Assembly: GCA_950022655.1 (NCBI GenBank) | Contig: OX465587.1 | Location: forward strand, 34,723,716 to 34,787,715 | Length of the DNA stretch: 64,000 bases | Direction: 5' to 3' | Source of the DNA: Alentia gelatinosa | Taxonomy: Eukaryota > Annelida > Polychaeta > Phyllodocida > Polynoidae | In this document: positions 52,901 through 62,800 of the stretch, one piece after another | How the letters are laid out: each line of letters opens with the position of its first letter | Numbering within the stretch: the first letter of the stretch is position 1 | The notes under the pieces: generated by a model | What the model was told of the DNA's origin: nothing | The model's input: the letters and a program-made list of their open reading frames with translations, nothing else | Database searches by the model: none | Program-made: the position numbers and the translations under genes

Positions 52901-55900
52901 GGGAAAATATTTTTCATGTGGACTTTCCTGCCTCAGAGAGATCGGGGAAACTTGGGTAATATGTCCTTGTCGGCCATGGCATGGGGCCGAGGGTCTGTGG
53001 GGAGGTTCAAAACCACTGTTTTATTGGCATAAATAAGGCAAAATCTATATTATCGTGGTTTGACGCATGGAAAAGAAATTATATATACTGGATACTGACA
53101 TCTTTGGCTTCTAGACTTCGTATTTAACTTGGAAATAAAGTACACTATAGAGGAAACCTATGAGAGTTTAGGGTCCGAGCTCGTATCCCATCGAGTTTGA
53201 ATCACATAGTAATTCACAAGGCGAAGCCGCGTGAATTACCCAGTGTTTCAGACGGGATACAAGCTCGGACACTAAACTTGAATGGGTTTCTGAATTTATC
53301 TCACCCTTAACATTGACTAATGGGCTATCATTTGTGACATAATCCCCCATTGGATATTTTTCCTAAATATCTAATGGGCGTTAGATACGAGTTCTCAATG
53401 TTAAGTCTATGGAGAAAAAATACCATGGGTGAGATAAAAGCTCTATTCACCACTCTTGTCATCAAGTTATTACAGTAAGAACCCTGTTAAGCAGGGCACC
53501 CTCTGTTCCCAGTCAAAATAATGCGATTCACAGGGTGCCCGCAGGAAACTATTTGCAGCAAATTGATCCGAGAGACAGGGCTGTCCCCAGCACAGGGTGC
53601 CCTGCTGATAGAGTTCTACTCTCACATCTCCTACCTGTTGTAAGACTCCTATGAAGGCCTCTTCCCGCAGCTCATCCTCAGGCGTCATGGTCACGGTTGG
53701 CTTCATGGGAGAATTGTTGAATGCCTGACCGAAGCCGGCACCCTGAGCACCAAAACTGTTGCTGAACGCCCCATTATAGTTACTAGGAAAGCCAGGCTGG
53801 GGTGGTTGCGTGCCCGGCCAGAAGTTGGGTGGGGGCCGAGAGAGGTCGGGGAAGCCAGGCGTGGGCTGAACATTGTATGGCAGCTGGTGCTCGGGTGGCT
53901 TGGGCACGTTCACCTCCAGTTTCTGCTCGCCACTACTGATAGAGGACAGACTCATCCGGTCATCATCCTCATCCTCCTTGTCGCTCTCCTCCATGGCACT
54001 GTCGTCCGGGACCGGTGTCTTGTCGGCAACCGGTGTGCCCAATGCTTGCGTGTCCGGGGTTGTCGCTGAGGCGTTATTGTTCAGAGCCGAGTCTGTGCTC
54101 TGCTCATGGCTGTCTTTAAGCAGGCCCTGTGGTAAGGGTGGTTGTGAGTCTGTGTACGTACTGGGTTGTTGTAAAGAGTAGGTGCCGTGCAGTGAAGGGT
54201 CAGATAGACTATTATTAGTATCACAGGTGGATATGGAGGGTTGTGGGGGTAGCCCCCCGCTGTTGTTGAGGTGTGCACTGGGTAGTGAGAGAGCAGCTGC
54301 TTCTGCTTCCATGTCTGGGGGAAGTGGCGGCAGTGGGGGCAGCTCCTCCCGGCTGGGGAGGGGTGGAAGAGTCTCCATGGGGGGTGGCAAGGGAGGTGGA
54401 GTTTCGAGGGGCAGGGGTGGCACACTCTGCTCTTGGGGGCAGGGTGGGGGAAGTGGCTCATAGAAGTCCTCCTTCCTTCCCTGGGATGAACCAGACTCCT
54501 GGGAGCACTCGTCGCCTGATCCAAACACAGGCACTGGAGGAGGGGGCTGTTCCTCCCGACCCCGTCGTAGCAATGACTCAATTCGTGACTCAAGGCTCAT
54601 CACACGCTGCTTTTCTGGTGGCTCCGGACTGGGCACACGGGGAGGGGGTGACCGGAAGCGGTCATGATTCCGCCGGTCCCTGTCTCGGTCCCTGTCCCGG
54701 TCTCTTTCTCTGTCCCTGTCTCGGTCCCGGTCCCGGTGGTCCCTCTCGCCTCGATCCCTACGTCGGTTTCGGTCCCCTCGGTCCCTGTCACCACGATCCC
54801 TTCGCCAGTCATCCCGGTCCCTGTCCCTGTACCTATCGCGGTCTCGGTCTCTGTCTCTCTCCTTGCGGTGGAAGTTTTGGTGACCGTGGACAGAGTTGTG
54901 CTGGTACTGGTTGTGATGTGGGATCTGATGGGGTGGGTTCTGTGGTACCTGGTCGTAGCCACACATAGGTGGTGGTGGCTGCTGAGGCGGCTGTTGGGGT
55001 GCAGGCGGCATGCCATACTGCCCCCCGTAGCCCTGGTTCATGTTGAGAGGCGGAGGGGGCAAACTGTGTGTCTGCATGTGGGGCAGTGGCGCCATCCCCG
55101 TCTGCAGGTTCTGGTTCACATTTGGGACACTAGGGTTAAGGTTCATATTATATCCCATATTCTGCTGCATACCAAACTGTCCATACTGATTTTCAGCGTA
55201 CGGCAGGTGTGGCGTTTGTGGGGTATGTGGTGTGTGTGGCGTATGCGGAGTCTGAGGGGTCGATATGAAACTGCTCTGCTCTGAATGTGAGCCAGAGAAT
55301 GGCGTCTCTGACATTGTGGACCCGTAACCGAGGTCGGACGACTGCGGTGTCTGTATGTAGTGATTATCTGTGTGGTGGGCACGCAGGTGGTCGTTGCTAC
55401 GGTGGTCATTGCCACGGTTGTAGCTGGACCGGTGGTCATTGCGGTGCTGGTCAGCAACCCGGTGGTCAGCCATGCTGTGGTCTGCCATGCCATGGTCAGT
55501 CCCACGATGGTTACTATGGAAGTCTGTTGCTCGGCTTTCGTTCCTTTGTGGGGGCGGGTGAACATCCATAAAGCTGGATCTAGGGTCACTCCGTCGGCGT
55601 GGCGTATCAGGAGATGGTGGTCGTATGGGGACTTGTTCAATCGTCAACTCCTCAAGCATCCGTTGTCGTTCTTTCCCTGATTAATAAGTACAGTTGTTAG
55701 TATAGCATAAATATCATTATTCTCCTTTCCTGTCACATATATACAAGCAAGTATATACACTGTTATACTGACATGGTTACTTTTATTTATGCAATAGACT
55801 CTTTTTACGTTAACTAAATGGTTTTAATGAAATGTAGTGTGCACAGGTTCTACATGTCTCGATTATTATAGTGATTCTTTTACATACAAGTTTGCTCTCA

Positions 55901-58900
55901 CAAATATGGCTGTTGGTAAGATAAGCTAGATAGAAAAGACCAAAACATTTTTATTACTGGCCAATGAGGCAGTGATGCCAATGAAAAAAAAAGTCACGAA
56001 AAAACCTAGGAATTATTTTTCATGTGGAATTGACTGCCTCTGAGAGACTTGATATAACATGCGAAATACACTGTTTTGGTCATGGAATGGGGATGGGTGA
56101 GTGGGGAGGTGTGGATGAGGCCCAGTGAATTCCCTATTTGTTATACACGAGAATTTTTTTTATAAACTGATAAATGGAAAAAAGGATTTCCTTGGACAAG
56201 AGGAAAACTGCCATCTCTGAATGAGGGATAAAAAGCAGTGTCAGGGATGTCAGTAATGTCTTACGTTGCCACGAGGCGGCGTGCTGGTTGTTTGAGTGGC
56301 GCTCTCTATGATCTCTAATAACTATCTGGCAGCAGAGTATCTTATAGAACTACGTTAGTTTTAGGATATATGGAAACCCTCTGACAGTTTCGCCATATAA
56401 TCAGGCTTAAGCCACCCCTGTTTGTATTAAGCTTTATAATATAAATGAAAATCCTGAAATTTTGGATATTTGTTTATCATTCCAAGGCCTGAATACTGAT
56501 AAAAGAAAAGGTGTTTTTTTTTTGTAAAAATCAAATAATATATTTAAAGACGAGAATGATATTTAAAAAAAGAAAAGGAAAGAAAGAAATGCCTGTTCGT
56601 TTTGTGGCCGCTTAGCTGGGTTTCCAAGGTATTGATTTATCAATGGTATTCAATTTCTCGAAGGGGCGTGCCCGATTTTAGGTGGACGGCACCCCGATTT
56701 TGAGGTGGGCGTGCCCGATTTTCAGAGGGTGGTGAACCGATTTTTAAGTAAGAATGTCTGATTTTCAAAACATTATTTGAGCTCAATCCAACTTACCCAT
56801 GGTGTCGACGAATACGGTCATTATCTTCCCCATTCTGGAGACTTGGTCGAGTTTTCCTGCACATGCACGGGCCGCCCTCGTCGACGTAAAAAGCACCTGG
56901 AAATTTTACAGCAATGGAATAAAATTCAAATCTCACGTACAAATGAAACTTTTTTTTCTTGTTCAAAACATCTCTGCTATTTCAAGTATTAATGCCTAAG
57001 TTAAAATATCGTTACGAGTGAGAAAGTCAAATTGTGGCAGTAATTAGAATTAACTCATTTAGATAATAAACATGTACCCACCTTTCCAATGCCCAAATGC
57101 TTCCGCGTCTTGGGGTGTGTGTATATTTGAACTTCTTCGATCGTTCCAAAAGATTTACACATATCTTCCAGGAAGTGACCGTTGATGTTGTCATTGAGGT
57201 TTGTGAAAGTTACCTCTTTTGGCAGTGGTGTACCGACATAGTAGATATCGTACTGGAAGAGGGGAGCAGATGTTCAGTTTAGTCAGACTTTACAGCTTAT
57301 AAACGTTTTCTTTCAGTTTTCAAATAATTTGTGATTTCCTGAATTTACATTGATAGGTCTGAGAAATTATGGTGTATGTTCCAGGTTTTCATTCAAGTAA
57401 GCCTAATTCTGACTAACATTCTCATTTACAACATCATCTCAAAGAATTAGGTTTATTTTCTAGAAAGTAATTAATTCGTCATTATACAAAGGTATTTCAT
57501 TCCGTCAGTTTTTCAAGTGTTCTTTCCTATTTTCTTGTATCATCCTCTGACAGCCCAGAAGGTTGTGTCTATCAGTTAAGGCCTGTCTCCACTGTGCAAC
57601 TGGAGGAGCTTGCGATCCTGTACCTCCAGTCTGAGACTGGAGGTACCGGCTTGGCGTACCGCATGTACCTCGGATCGCAAGGTATCATCGATTCTGTGTG
57701 AAGACACCCTCGCTTGCGATTCTAGGTACATTTTGTATGCCCAGTCTGAGACTGGGCGTACCAAATATCAAACATATTTGATATTTAAAAACGCTCGTGA
57801 TCCGGGGTACATGCGGTACCTCCAGTCTGAGACTGGGCGTACCCGGTACGCCCAGTCTCAGACTGAAGGAAAACTTGCTGTCTCCACTGTGCGTTTGCCG
57901 AGTTGCGATCCTGGAGGTACGCCCAATCTGAGATTGGACGTATCTATGTACCTAGAATTGCACAGTGGAGACGGGGCTTTAGTGGTACACTGCATGTTTA
58001 ACAGTGAGGGGGCGTTTCTCCTTCAAGGTGTTATTATCAGAATCTGGAGTTACTGATACATAAATAAATCACTCTGGCTTGTTCAATACGAGTAAGGACT
58101 GTAGAGTTCTTCCCAGTCACTATATTCTGATTGGCATGGAACTTGTTTTCAACTTCTTTGTAAAATGATTAACTACAGCTAAATGAGATAAAATGTAAAA
58201 TATTTACCGTGAATTTGGGGACGGGTATATTCGCCACCTCTCGCTTCAAATACCGCCTCAGTCTGGACCTTGGATCTCTGATCATGACAGGGGTGGGGTC
58301 CTTCAACACAAAATTGTTCACAATTAATATCAAATAATTTGTAAAGTACACCTAGTAAAACCGGAAACATCAATCAAGTTCCTCAATCCTCGACAATTCT
58401 ATCAATTTTGTTGAAGAATATATATATAACAAAGTTAAGTACATGTATTCACAGATATTATAAATTTGATCCAAGTATACACATAAACAATCCATACTCC
58501 CATCGTAACTCTGAAAACGATTAAAAACAAATTACATGTATTCACAGTTAGCAATTCCATAACTTTGAGTATTGCAGATGAATTCTGATGACCTTATTGA
58601 TTGCCAAAATTCAAAATATCGGGAGACTGTCATTGTCAGCCTAGTATTACATGTCCAATGTTCTTCAGAATACCACGAATCAAGTGGGCAGGTACATAGA
58701 CAATCTCTGAGCAAAACAATTACAGATCTTTCTTAAATGTTTCAGATAAAAACTTATTATAATCCAGCCTCGCTTCACATGTTGCCTCAGCAGACCAGAG
58801 CTGATTCTATGTTGACATTATCATGATGTAAATTATGCTGTCACATTAGATTATTGATATGCATTTGTCATATTCTATTTGACAGTGCAACTGACAACTC

Positions 58901-59140
58901 CCTCAAACTGTCAAATTACTCTACACACACAAAAATAGGATAACAACACTGTCAGCTGCATTAGTCAATGAAAAGGGAATCAAAGGATTCCATTGCCCCT
59001 CACCTCAGGCAGATCCCCATCAAATCTGTACAACTTATCAGACCCTCCTTTTAGCACTGGGTCAATAATGAGCTTATAATTTCGTCTGGATTTCTTGTCA
59101 CCACTGGTCTCTCCGAAAGGTCTCTTCATCCCGTTGTAAC
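40821..59140 (-). CDS. SETD1: SETD1-type histone H3 lysine-4 methyltransferase, complete 16-exon gene
   Basis: COMPASS catalytic subunit that methylates H3K4 at promoters. Exons (minus strand): 59140-59004 (ATG at 59129), 58300-58208, 57252-57082, 56896-56797, 55676-53635, 52363-52250, 51571-51308, 50301-50205, 49739-49593, 48812-48653, 47717-47532, 47162-45733, 44954-44842, 43238-43107, 42388-42131, 40994-40821. All introns are GT-AG and every phase matches, giving about 1,868 codons. Domain order is that of vertebrate SETD1A/B and fly Set1: DPR motif and RRM at the N-terminus, long disordered middle, Win motif, N-SET, SET, post-SET. One complete gene without a broken exon; the introns are full of transposons and minisatellites. 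Whether A- or B-like cannot be said; invertebrates normally have one. Confidence 0.95.
40987..41580. repeat. Minisatellite copying the SETD1 exon-16 acceptor (~58-bp unit)
   Basis: About nine units, starting with the real intron-exon junction at 40994 and running to about 41560. Each unit on the minus strand has ACTAAC (branch-point-like), a pyrimidine-rich stretch, TTGATACAG, the first exon bases CCCAACT, and then GTAAGA. An isolated further copy lies near 41990-42030. Units differ by a few substitutions. Confidence 0.9.
41590..42010. repeat. Foldback-like sequence in SETD1 intron 15
   Basis: Contains TTTATCCTACCCC near 41708 and GGGGTAAGATA near 41972 in inverted orientation, and CAATGTTAAGCCTATGG as in the element at 48060. 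The block around 41590-41690 (TTATTGCGCTC-type arms around AATAAACACTCC and GAGTGTTTATCCC) is a further inverted repeat. A decayed foldback element. Confidence 0.45.
42131..44954 (-). CDS. SETD1: SETD1 exons 13-15: Win motif, N-SET end, SET core
   Basis: Exon 13 (44954-44842) begins with [12 protein letters not shown], a WDR5-interaction (Win) motif with its key Arg, followed by KLRYLEHS. Exon 14 (43238-43107, 44 codons) ends the N-SET with [10 protein letters not shown]. Exon 15 (42388-42131, 86 codons) is the SET core: [53 protein letters not shown] with the Asn-His-Ser-Cys pseudoknot motif that binds AdoMet. The catalytic positions look intact. The introns on both sides carry the splice-site minisatellites. 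Confidence 0.95.
43239..43910. repeat. Minisatellite copying the SETD1 exon-14 acceptor (70-bp unit)
   Basis: About nine to ten nearly identical 70-base units from the exon-14 junction at 43238. On the minus strand each has GTGGTGCAG followed by GAATCCCT and GTAATA. The junction unit itself reads GTGGTGCAG then GACGCT (exon). Homogeneity near 98 percent suggests recent expansion or gene conversion. Confidence 0.92.
43937..44204 (+). mobile_element. hAT-like MITE, copy 2
   Basis: Starts AGGGATCTCAGTTGG and ends GACTGATATCTCT. In SETD1 intron 13. Closely followed by copy 3. Confidence 0.75.
44214..44456 (+). mobile_element. hAT-like MITE, copy 3
   Basis: Starts AGGGATGTCAGTTGGGGGTC and ends GCTGGCATCTCT. 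Same orientation as copy 2 and only ten bases away. Confidence 0.75.
44526..44841 (-). mobile_element. tRNA-derived SINE copy in SETD1 intron 13
   Basis: Minus-strand SINE. Head with a B-box-like GGTTCAAGTCC near 44792-44803, body ACTGCTATAT and CTTCTCATACCATGTCT identical to the copy at 63.4 kb, then GAACCTTGAGAAAGTCTGG, and a tail ending in a CAAACAAA-type repeat. The head begins immediately next to the exon 13 donor (GTGAGT at 44836-44841). Confidence 0.75.
45733..47162 (-). CDS. SETD1: SETD1 exon 12: acidic region and start of N-SET
   Basis: 1,430-base exon. A Glu-rich N-terminal half, with two short conserved-looking islands ([16 protein letters not shown] and [13 protein letters not shown]), a lysine-rich nuclear-localisation-like [15 protein letters not shown], and then the conserved N-SET region: [45 protein letters not shown] binds COMPASS subunits and supports catalysis. 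The exon ends RKHKTG at phase 1 and joins the Win motif exon. Confidence 0.93.
47532..52363 (-). CDS. SETD1: SETD1 exons 6-11: conserved helix, basic and acidic regions
   Basis: Exon 6 (52363-52250) reads [20 protein letters not shown] and FEQWWDMEA, a conserved SETD1 helical block. Exon 7 (51571-51308) is Ser/Gly-rich. Exon 8 (50301-50205) is proline-rich: [18 protein letters not shown]. Exon 9 (49739-49593) and exon 10 (48812-48653) are acidic with Ser: [18 protein letters not shown], then a Glu/Ser tract. Exon 11 (47717-47532) is Ala/Glu/Val-rich. Phases: 0, 0, 0, 1, 1, 2 on entry, all matched. Low-complexity acidic stretches are typical of SETD1. Confidence 0.88.
48058..48222. repeat. Foldback element with internal palindromes
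   Basis: TTTATCCTACCCCTAA at the left and AGGTAGGATAAA at the right face each other. Inside are the perfect palindrome ATGCCACTAGTGGCAT and the arms GTATGCCA and TGGCATAC. Same family signature as near 41700-41980. Confidence 0.55.
48237..48345. repeat. Inverted-repeat element, arms of ~22 bases
   Basis: AATCTTGGCCACCGCATTCC is matched by its reverse complement at the right with one mismatch; the middle has CGGCTTCGCC. Similar to the foldback at 53172. Confidence 0.6.
48385..48629 (+). mobile_element. hAT-like MITE, copy 4 (5' end degraded)
   Basis: Body GTGGAATTT.CT.CTTCAGAG and end AAAACTGCTGTCTCTG match the family. The left terminus is not clear. Confidence 0.65.
49106..49374 (+). mobile_element. 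hAT-like MITE, copy 5, with 6-bp duplication
   Basis: CAGGGATGTCAGTTGGGG to GACATCTCTG, flanked on both sides by AATGGC. The best-preserved copy; it defines the inverted repeats CAG(G/A)GATGTCAGTT. Confidence 0.8.
49850..49930. repeat. Inverted copy of part of the 53.2-kb foldback
   Basis: The run AAACTCGATGGGATACGAGC through TAGGTTTCCTCTATAGT is the reverse complement of 53140-53215. One arm only. Confidence 0.55.
49931..50204. repeat. Minisatellite copying the SETD1 exon-8 donor (61-bp unit)
   Basis: Five units at 49931, 49992, 50053, 50114 and 50175, the last ending in exon 8. On the minus strand each has CCCCCTCTTGAGTCAG followed by GTCAGTCTCAC; in the real junction the exon end is CTCGAGTCAG. 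A copied 5' splice site also preceded by a pyrimidine tract and CAG. Confidence 0.92.
52873..53106 (+). mobile_element. hAT-like MITE, copy 6, internally deleted
   Basis: CAGGGATGTCAGTTGGGGTC to GACATCTTTG, flanked by GCTTCT on both sides, a second 6-base duplication of the family. The segment before the right end is shortened. Confidence 0.8.
53140..53430. repeat. Foldback element with nested palindrome
   Basis: Arms GTCCGAGCTCGTATCCC and its near reverse complement around 53255-53272, with AATTCAC..GGCGAAGCC..GTGAATT in the centre. The sequence CAATGTTAAG.CTATGG near 53398 links it to the elements at 41.7-42.0 and 48.1 kb. Confidence 0.55.
53635..55676 (-). CDS. SETD1: SETD1 exon 5: disordered central region with Arg/Asp repeat
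   Basis: 2,042-base exon coding about 681 residues, all low complexity: His/Asn/Arg-rich block ([12 protein letters not shown]), Thr-Pro-His repeat, Gln/Pro/Met stretch, an RD/RE-repeat block near its centre ([17 protein letters not shown]), proline-rich region with PPLPP motifs, acidic Ser stretch ([17 protein letters not shown]), and a conserved end [18 protein letters not shown]. Large antisense ORFs exist here because of repeat bias. RD-repeat proteins often associate with splicing or transcription factors. Confidence 0.9.
55973..56221 (+). mobile_element. hAT-like MITE, copy 7
   Basis: CAGTGATGCCAATG to CTGCCATCTCTG, flanked by AATGAGG on each side. More diverged, in SETD1 intron 4. Confidence 0.7.
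56655..56768. repeat. Short tandem repeat next to SETD1 exon 4
   Basis: About four units of roughly 28 bases containing GTGCCCGATTTT or variants (ACCCCGATTTTG, GAACCGATTTTT, TGTCTGATTTTC). Confidence 0.6.
56797..59140 (-). CDS. SETD1: SETD1 exons 1-4: start, DPR motif, RRM
   Basis: Exon 1 (59140-59004) has the ATG at 59129 and [20 protein letters not shown]. An in-frame acceptor precedes it, so a 5' untranslated exon must lie upstream. Exon 2 (58300-58208) has [11 protein letters not shown]; the DPR motif is known to bind WDR82, which links the complex to RNA polymerase II. Exon 3 (57252-57082) starts the RRM with [18 protein letters not shown] and [13 protein letters not shown]. Exon 4 (56896-56797) completes it with [11 protein letters not shown] and [13 protein letters not shown]. 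The RRM in SETD1 is a non-canonical RNA/WDR82-related module. Confidence 0.93.
57579..57978. mobile_element. Harbinger-type MITE with internal palindromes
   Basis: Terminal inverted repeats of about 21 bases (AGGCCTGTCTCCACTGTGCA against AGCCCCGTCTCCACTGTGCA) flanked by TTA on both sides (57576-57578 and 57979-57981), the TWA target of PIF/Harbinger. Inside, palindromes of the type CCTCCAGTCTGAGACTGGAGG and GCCCAGTCTGAGACTGGGC recur four or five times. In SETD1 intron 2. Confidence 0.8.
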
Positions 59141-59825
59141 CTGTCAAGTAGAAACAAGAATATGCATTAGCCGTGACATCAGATAACGCACAACAAAACT
59201 TATAAACCGGTAGAAATGTAAACTCGAGGTTGTAAAAATGCATTGAAAAGAACACTGGAGTCGGCATGACTGTTGATGCTCACTCGGGGTATCGTTCTTC
59301 CAATAGGTATCCATTGTGAATTGCGGACGCCGGAGGCCTCAATTGTACACCAACGTAAAAAGCAGTGTGTTATAAACTATCGTAGCTGTCATAGAGGTGG
59401 TAAGGATGTCTTCCATATAGATAAACAACAAATATAGGAAAGACTTTCATCGTCGATGAACGACAACCTCACAAACCAAACTACCCTGATTACCCACAAT
59501 GCAAAATAAGTAGTTTTAGAGTAAACATTACCGTTCGGTTTCGAATGTAGAGGTTTTCGGAGAGAAAAACAAATAAACTTGTACGATAGTCATATGAATA
59601 TTACGAGTATACCTAGGATTGCCGTTCTGCTTTATATAGCTATATTTTGTAACGAGATTTTTATTTAAAAACATACTAAAACAATAGTAAATATCAGCAA
59701 TTTCCCTACCACACACGAAATAAAACGTCTGCTGATTGGTCTAGGGCCGCATTAATATAGTGGGCCTATGGGAGAAATTAGCCAATCAGCTTAAGCTTTA
59801 GTTTTGTCATGGCGAAGCCGACCGG
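59141..59825. promoter_or_regulatory. Presumed shared promoter region of two divergent genes
   Basis: Only about 690 bases separate the SETD1 start exon from the start of the plus-strand gene. The region must include a SETD1 5' untranslated exon (an acceptor directly precedes 59140) and both start sites. No TATA box was identified with confidence. The divergent arrangement is seen; the shared promoter is inference. Confidence 0.5.
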
Positions 59826-62800
59826 ATGCACATGGTGAGGACAAGCATGGCGCCGTCGGAGAAGAAGTTGGCCAAGAAGGCTCATAAATTCATACGTGTA
59901 TTGGCCAAAAGACTGAATGAAGGTAAAAAGCGTTGTATGTTGTGTAAATATGGGATATATTACTGTTGTGCCCATTTATATGGGTGATTTAGGTAAATGA
60001 ACCAAGATCGCTGTCCTATGGTGGTGGCTCGTTGACACCACAGTCCACTTGTCACTCACTGTCCAGGGGGTATCGTCCAGGGTGCTCTAGGACGAGAGAG
60101 TCACTAGATCTATACTCGTGGCGACCCAAACAGCTACGTTCCTTGTCGGACTCGGCTGCTCAGCAGTGAAATCATAACACACGGGAGTGAACAAAACTAC
60201 ATTTCTCCATTGAGTGTAGGTTAAACGTTCACGCCCTTATCTCATGTCATGTGGACAGGGCTGGTTACTTACACTGGCTACCAGGTAGATTGACTGAGTG
60301 GTGACCAGCTGTTTAACACATAGTATGTGATCCCTAGTCTTACCGGCCTCTGGGCGGTACCGGCCCCCTCTCGGCTTTCCTGGCCTCCTTATTTTTCCGC
60401 GCACGCGTTCACAGCTTTTTCCCCCGCAGATGTGAATGCATGAATGGCCGTTCAGTTTGAATACCGAAAAAAAAAGTGACAATTCAGAACAATCTAATTT
60501 TTTCTACACTAGATCTATGCACAACACTATTTAACCAAATTAACAAATATATCACATTAATATCTCTAGCTCTATACTACATTAGAAAATCTAATCAATT
60601 AGATTACATTTAAAATAGATTGACATTTCATTGATTTGAATTACCCCCTAAATTGTCCCAATCCCTCTCCAGTAGGCAGTACGTATAAATACTGGAGCTG
60701 TGAAAGATGTAGCACCTTTCGACAACTTCGAGACTGCTACACTTGTCTTTGAGTTGGCAGAGTGGCAAGCTCAATGTGAATCTTCCTGAACATCAGAATC
60801 AATGGCTGCAGCTGCCACTGGGGCAATCCAATTTACTACCTAACCATTAGGATTATACTTCTTAAATTAAAAAAAAACAACTTAGCTGTATGTAGGGGCT
60901 CAAATCCCATCCATTGAGAAAGACTGAACAAAATGGCTGGACTTGAGAAACAGCTTAGCTCCATTGAAAAACTACCTCTATACAAAGTTATAAAGCAAAA
61001 GACAACCGTTTTGAAGGTACTTGGCATTCAAAGACAAATATATGTTTATTGATTCTAAATTTGTTTCGTACATGTCAAAGTCCGCGCAATTAGAAATAAC
61101 GACCCGCTATTGCGCAGTATAGTGACATTGGCTTCCACACATAATTGTCACTATCTTCTGGCGAGATACTGTACACCTAATTTTGGCGTTGGTAGGTGTG
61201 GGTGTTGGGATTAGATCATGTCCATGTGGTTCTTTGTGGAAATGAGGTGTGGTGTTTGTGGGTGTAAGTGGGTGTGGATGTTGGGGTTAATGGATGTGAG
61301 TGTTCTTGTAGGTGTTGGAGTTGGAGGGTGTGAATGTTGGTGTTAACAGGTATTGTTGATGGGTGTAGGTATTGATCAGTGTTTGGGTTGATGAGTGTAG
61401 GTGATGGGGTGGGTAGGTTGGTGTGGATGTTGGTGTTGTTGTTAATGGGTACGAGTGTTGAGGTTGATGGATGTTGGCGTTGGTAGGTGAAGGTGTTTCA
61501 GGGTGTGGGTTTGTAGGTGTCAGTTTTATTGTTGGTGGGTGTGGACGGGTCTGAGTATTGGTTAGTGTTGGTGGGTGTCGATGTTAGGGTTTGTAGCTGT
61601 TGGTCAGTGTGAGTCTTGGTGGTGTTGGTGACTGTTGGTATAGGTTGGTGTTGTTGGGTTTTGATGTGGATGTATGTTGGTGCTGTGGTTGATAGGTGTA
61701 GATGCTGATTTTCCAGGTGTTAGCTATGGTGTTGGTGAGCATGGGTGTTGGTGTTGATGTTGGTAAGTGTTGATGGGTTTGGTGTTGGTAAGTGTAGGTA
61801 TGTGTGAGTGGGTGTTGGTGTCAAAGCCCCCAACCACAAACTCCCACACCAACCAAAACCCATACCTATCCACCCACATCCACTCATATCTTCAAACACT
61901 GAAAAATACCCGCATCAACACCCATTAACCCAAACACCCACATTCAACAGCGCCAAAACTCACACCCAGCAACACCCACACATCTGTATGAACACCCACA
62001 GGTCAGTCAGCTATATGGACAGTCAGGTGGGTGGGCAGTCAGGTAGATGGACAGTAAGATGGGGGTGCAGTCAGGTGGATGGGTAGACAGAGGAGTAGAT
62101 AGTCAAACAGGTGGGCAGCAAACAGGTGGTTAAACAGTCAGATATAAGAGCAGTCAGGTGGATGGAATGTAAGATGGAGGGCAGTCAGATAGGTGAGCAG
62201 TCAGGTCGATGGACACTAATATGGGTGGGCAGGGAGGTAGGTGGACAGCCAAGTGGATGGGCAGTGAGGTAAGTAGACAGTCAGGTGGATGAGCAGTAGG
62301 TGGGCTGTCAGATGAATGGACAGTCATATGTGTGTAGTGAAGTGGATGGGCAGCATTCTAATTTTTATCTGCCTGTTGCCCCAACGTAAAACATCAACGT
62401 CATCAATTATTCATCGTTAACACTATTTTCTTTTCAAACAGAACAATTTGCTGGCAAAAGGAAGAAGCTGAAGAAGTTATTCAAACGCGCGATACAGCAA
62501 TTACCAGAAGACCTTTTAAGAGCCACACTTCTAGGCGATTTACCTACTTACTTATCTACATTAGAACAGTAAGTATTTTCTTTTATTCGCACGGAAGTCT
62601 CATAGTTTTCAATTTCCAGTTAAATATGTCAGAGTACAGGATCAGGTGGCTCGGCAGAATGGACTGCCAGTTTCACTTTTATTCTTTGTTCTGTTTAACT
62701 CTATGGCAAAAACAAAAAATCTTTTTGAGCAGGTCACTAGAAAGCCATGTCCAATCTCAAAGAGATAATGTTCAGAATCGGTCCTTTTCGTGGGTACACT

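Noticed and set aside
54273..55284. Plus-strand ORFs of 206-231 codons opposite SETD1 exon 5
   Set aside because: Antisense of the RD/Pro repeat; long only because of codon bias in the repeat.
61808..62086. Plus-strand ORF of 92 codons
   Set aside because: Translation of the CA-rich tract only.
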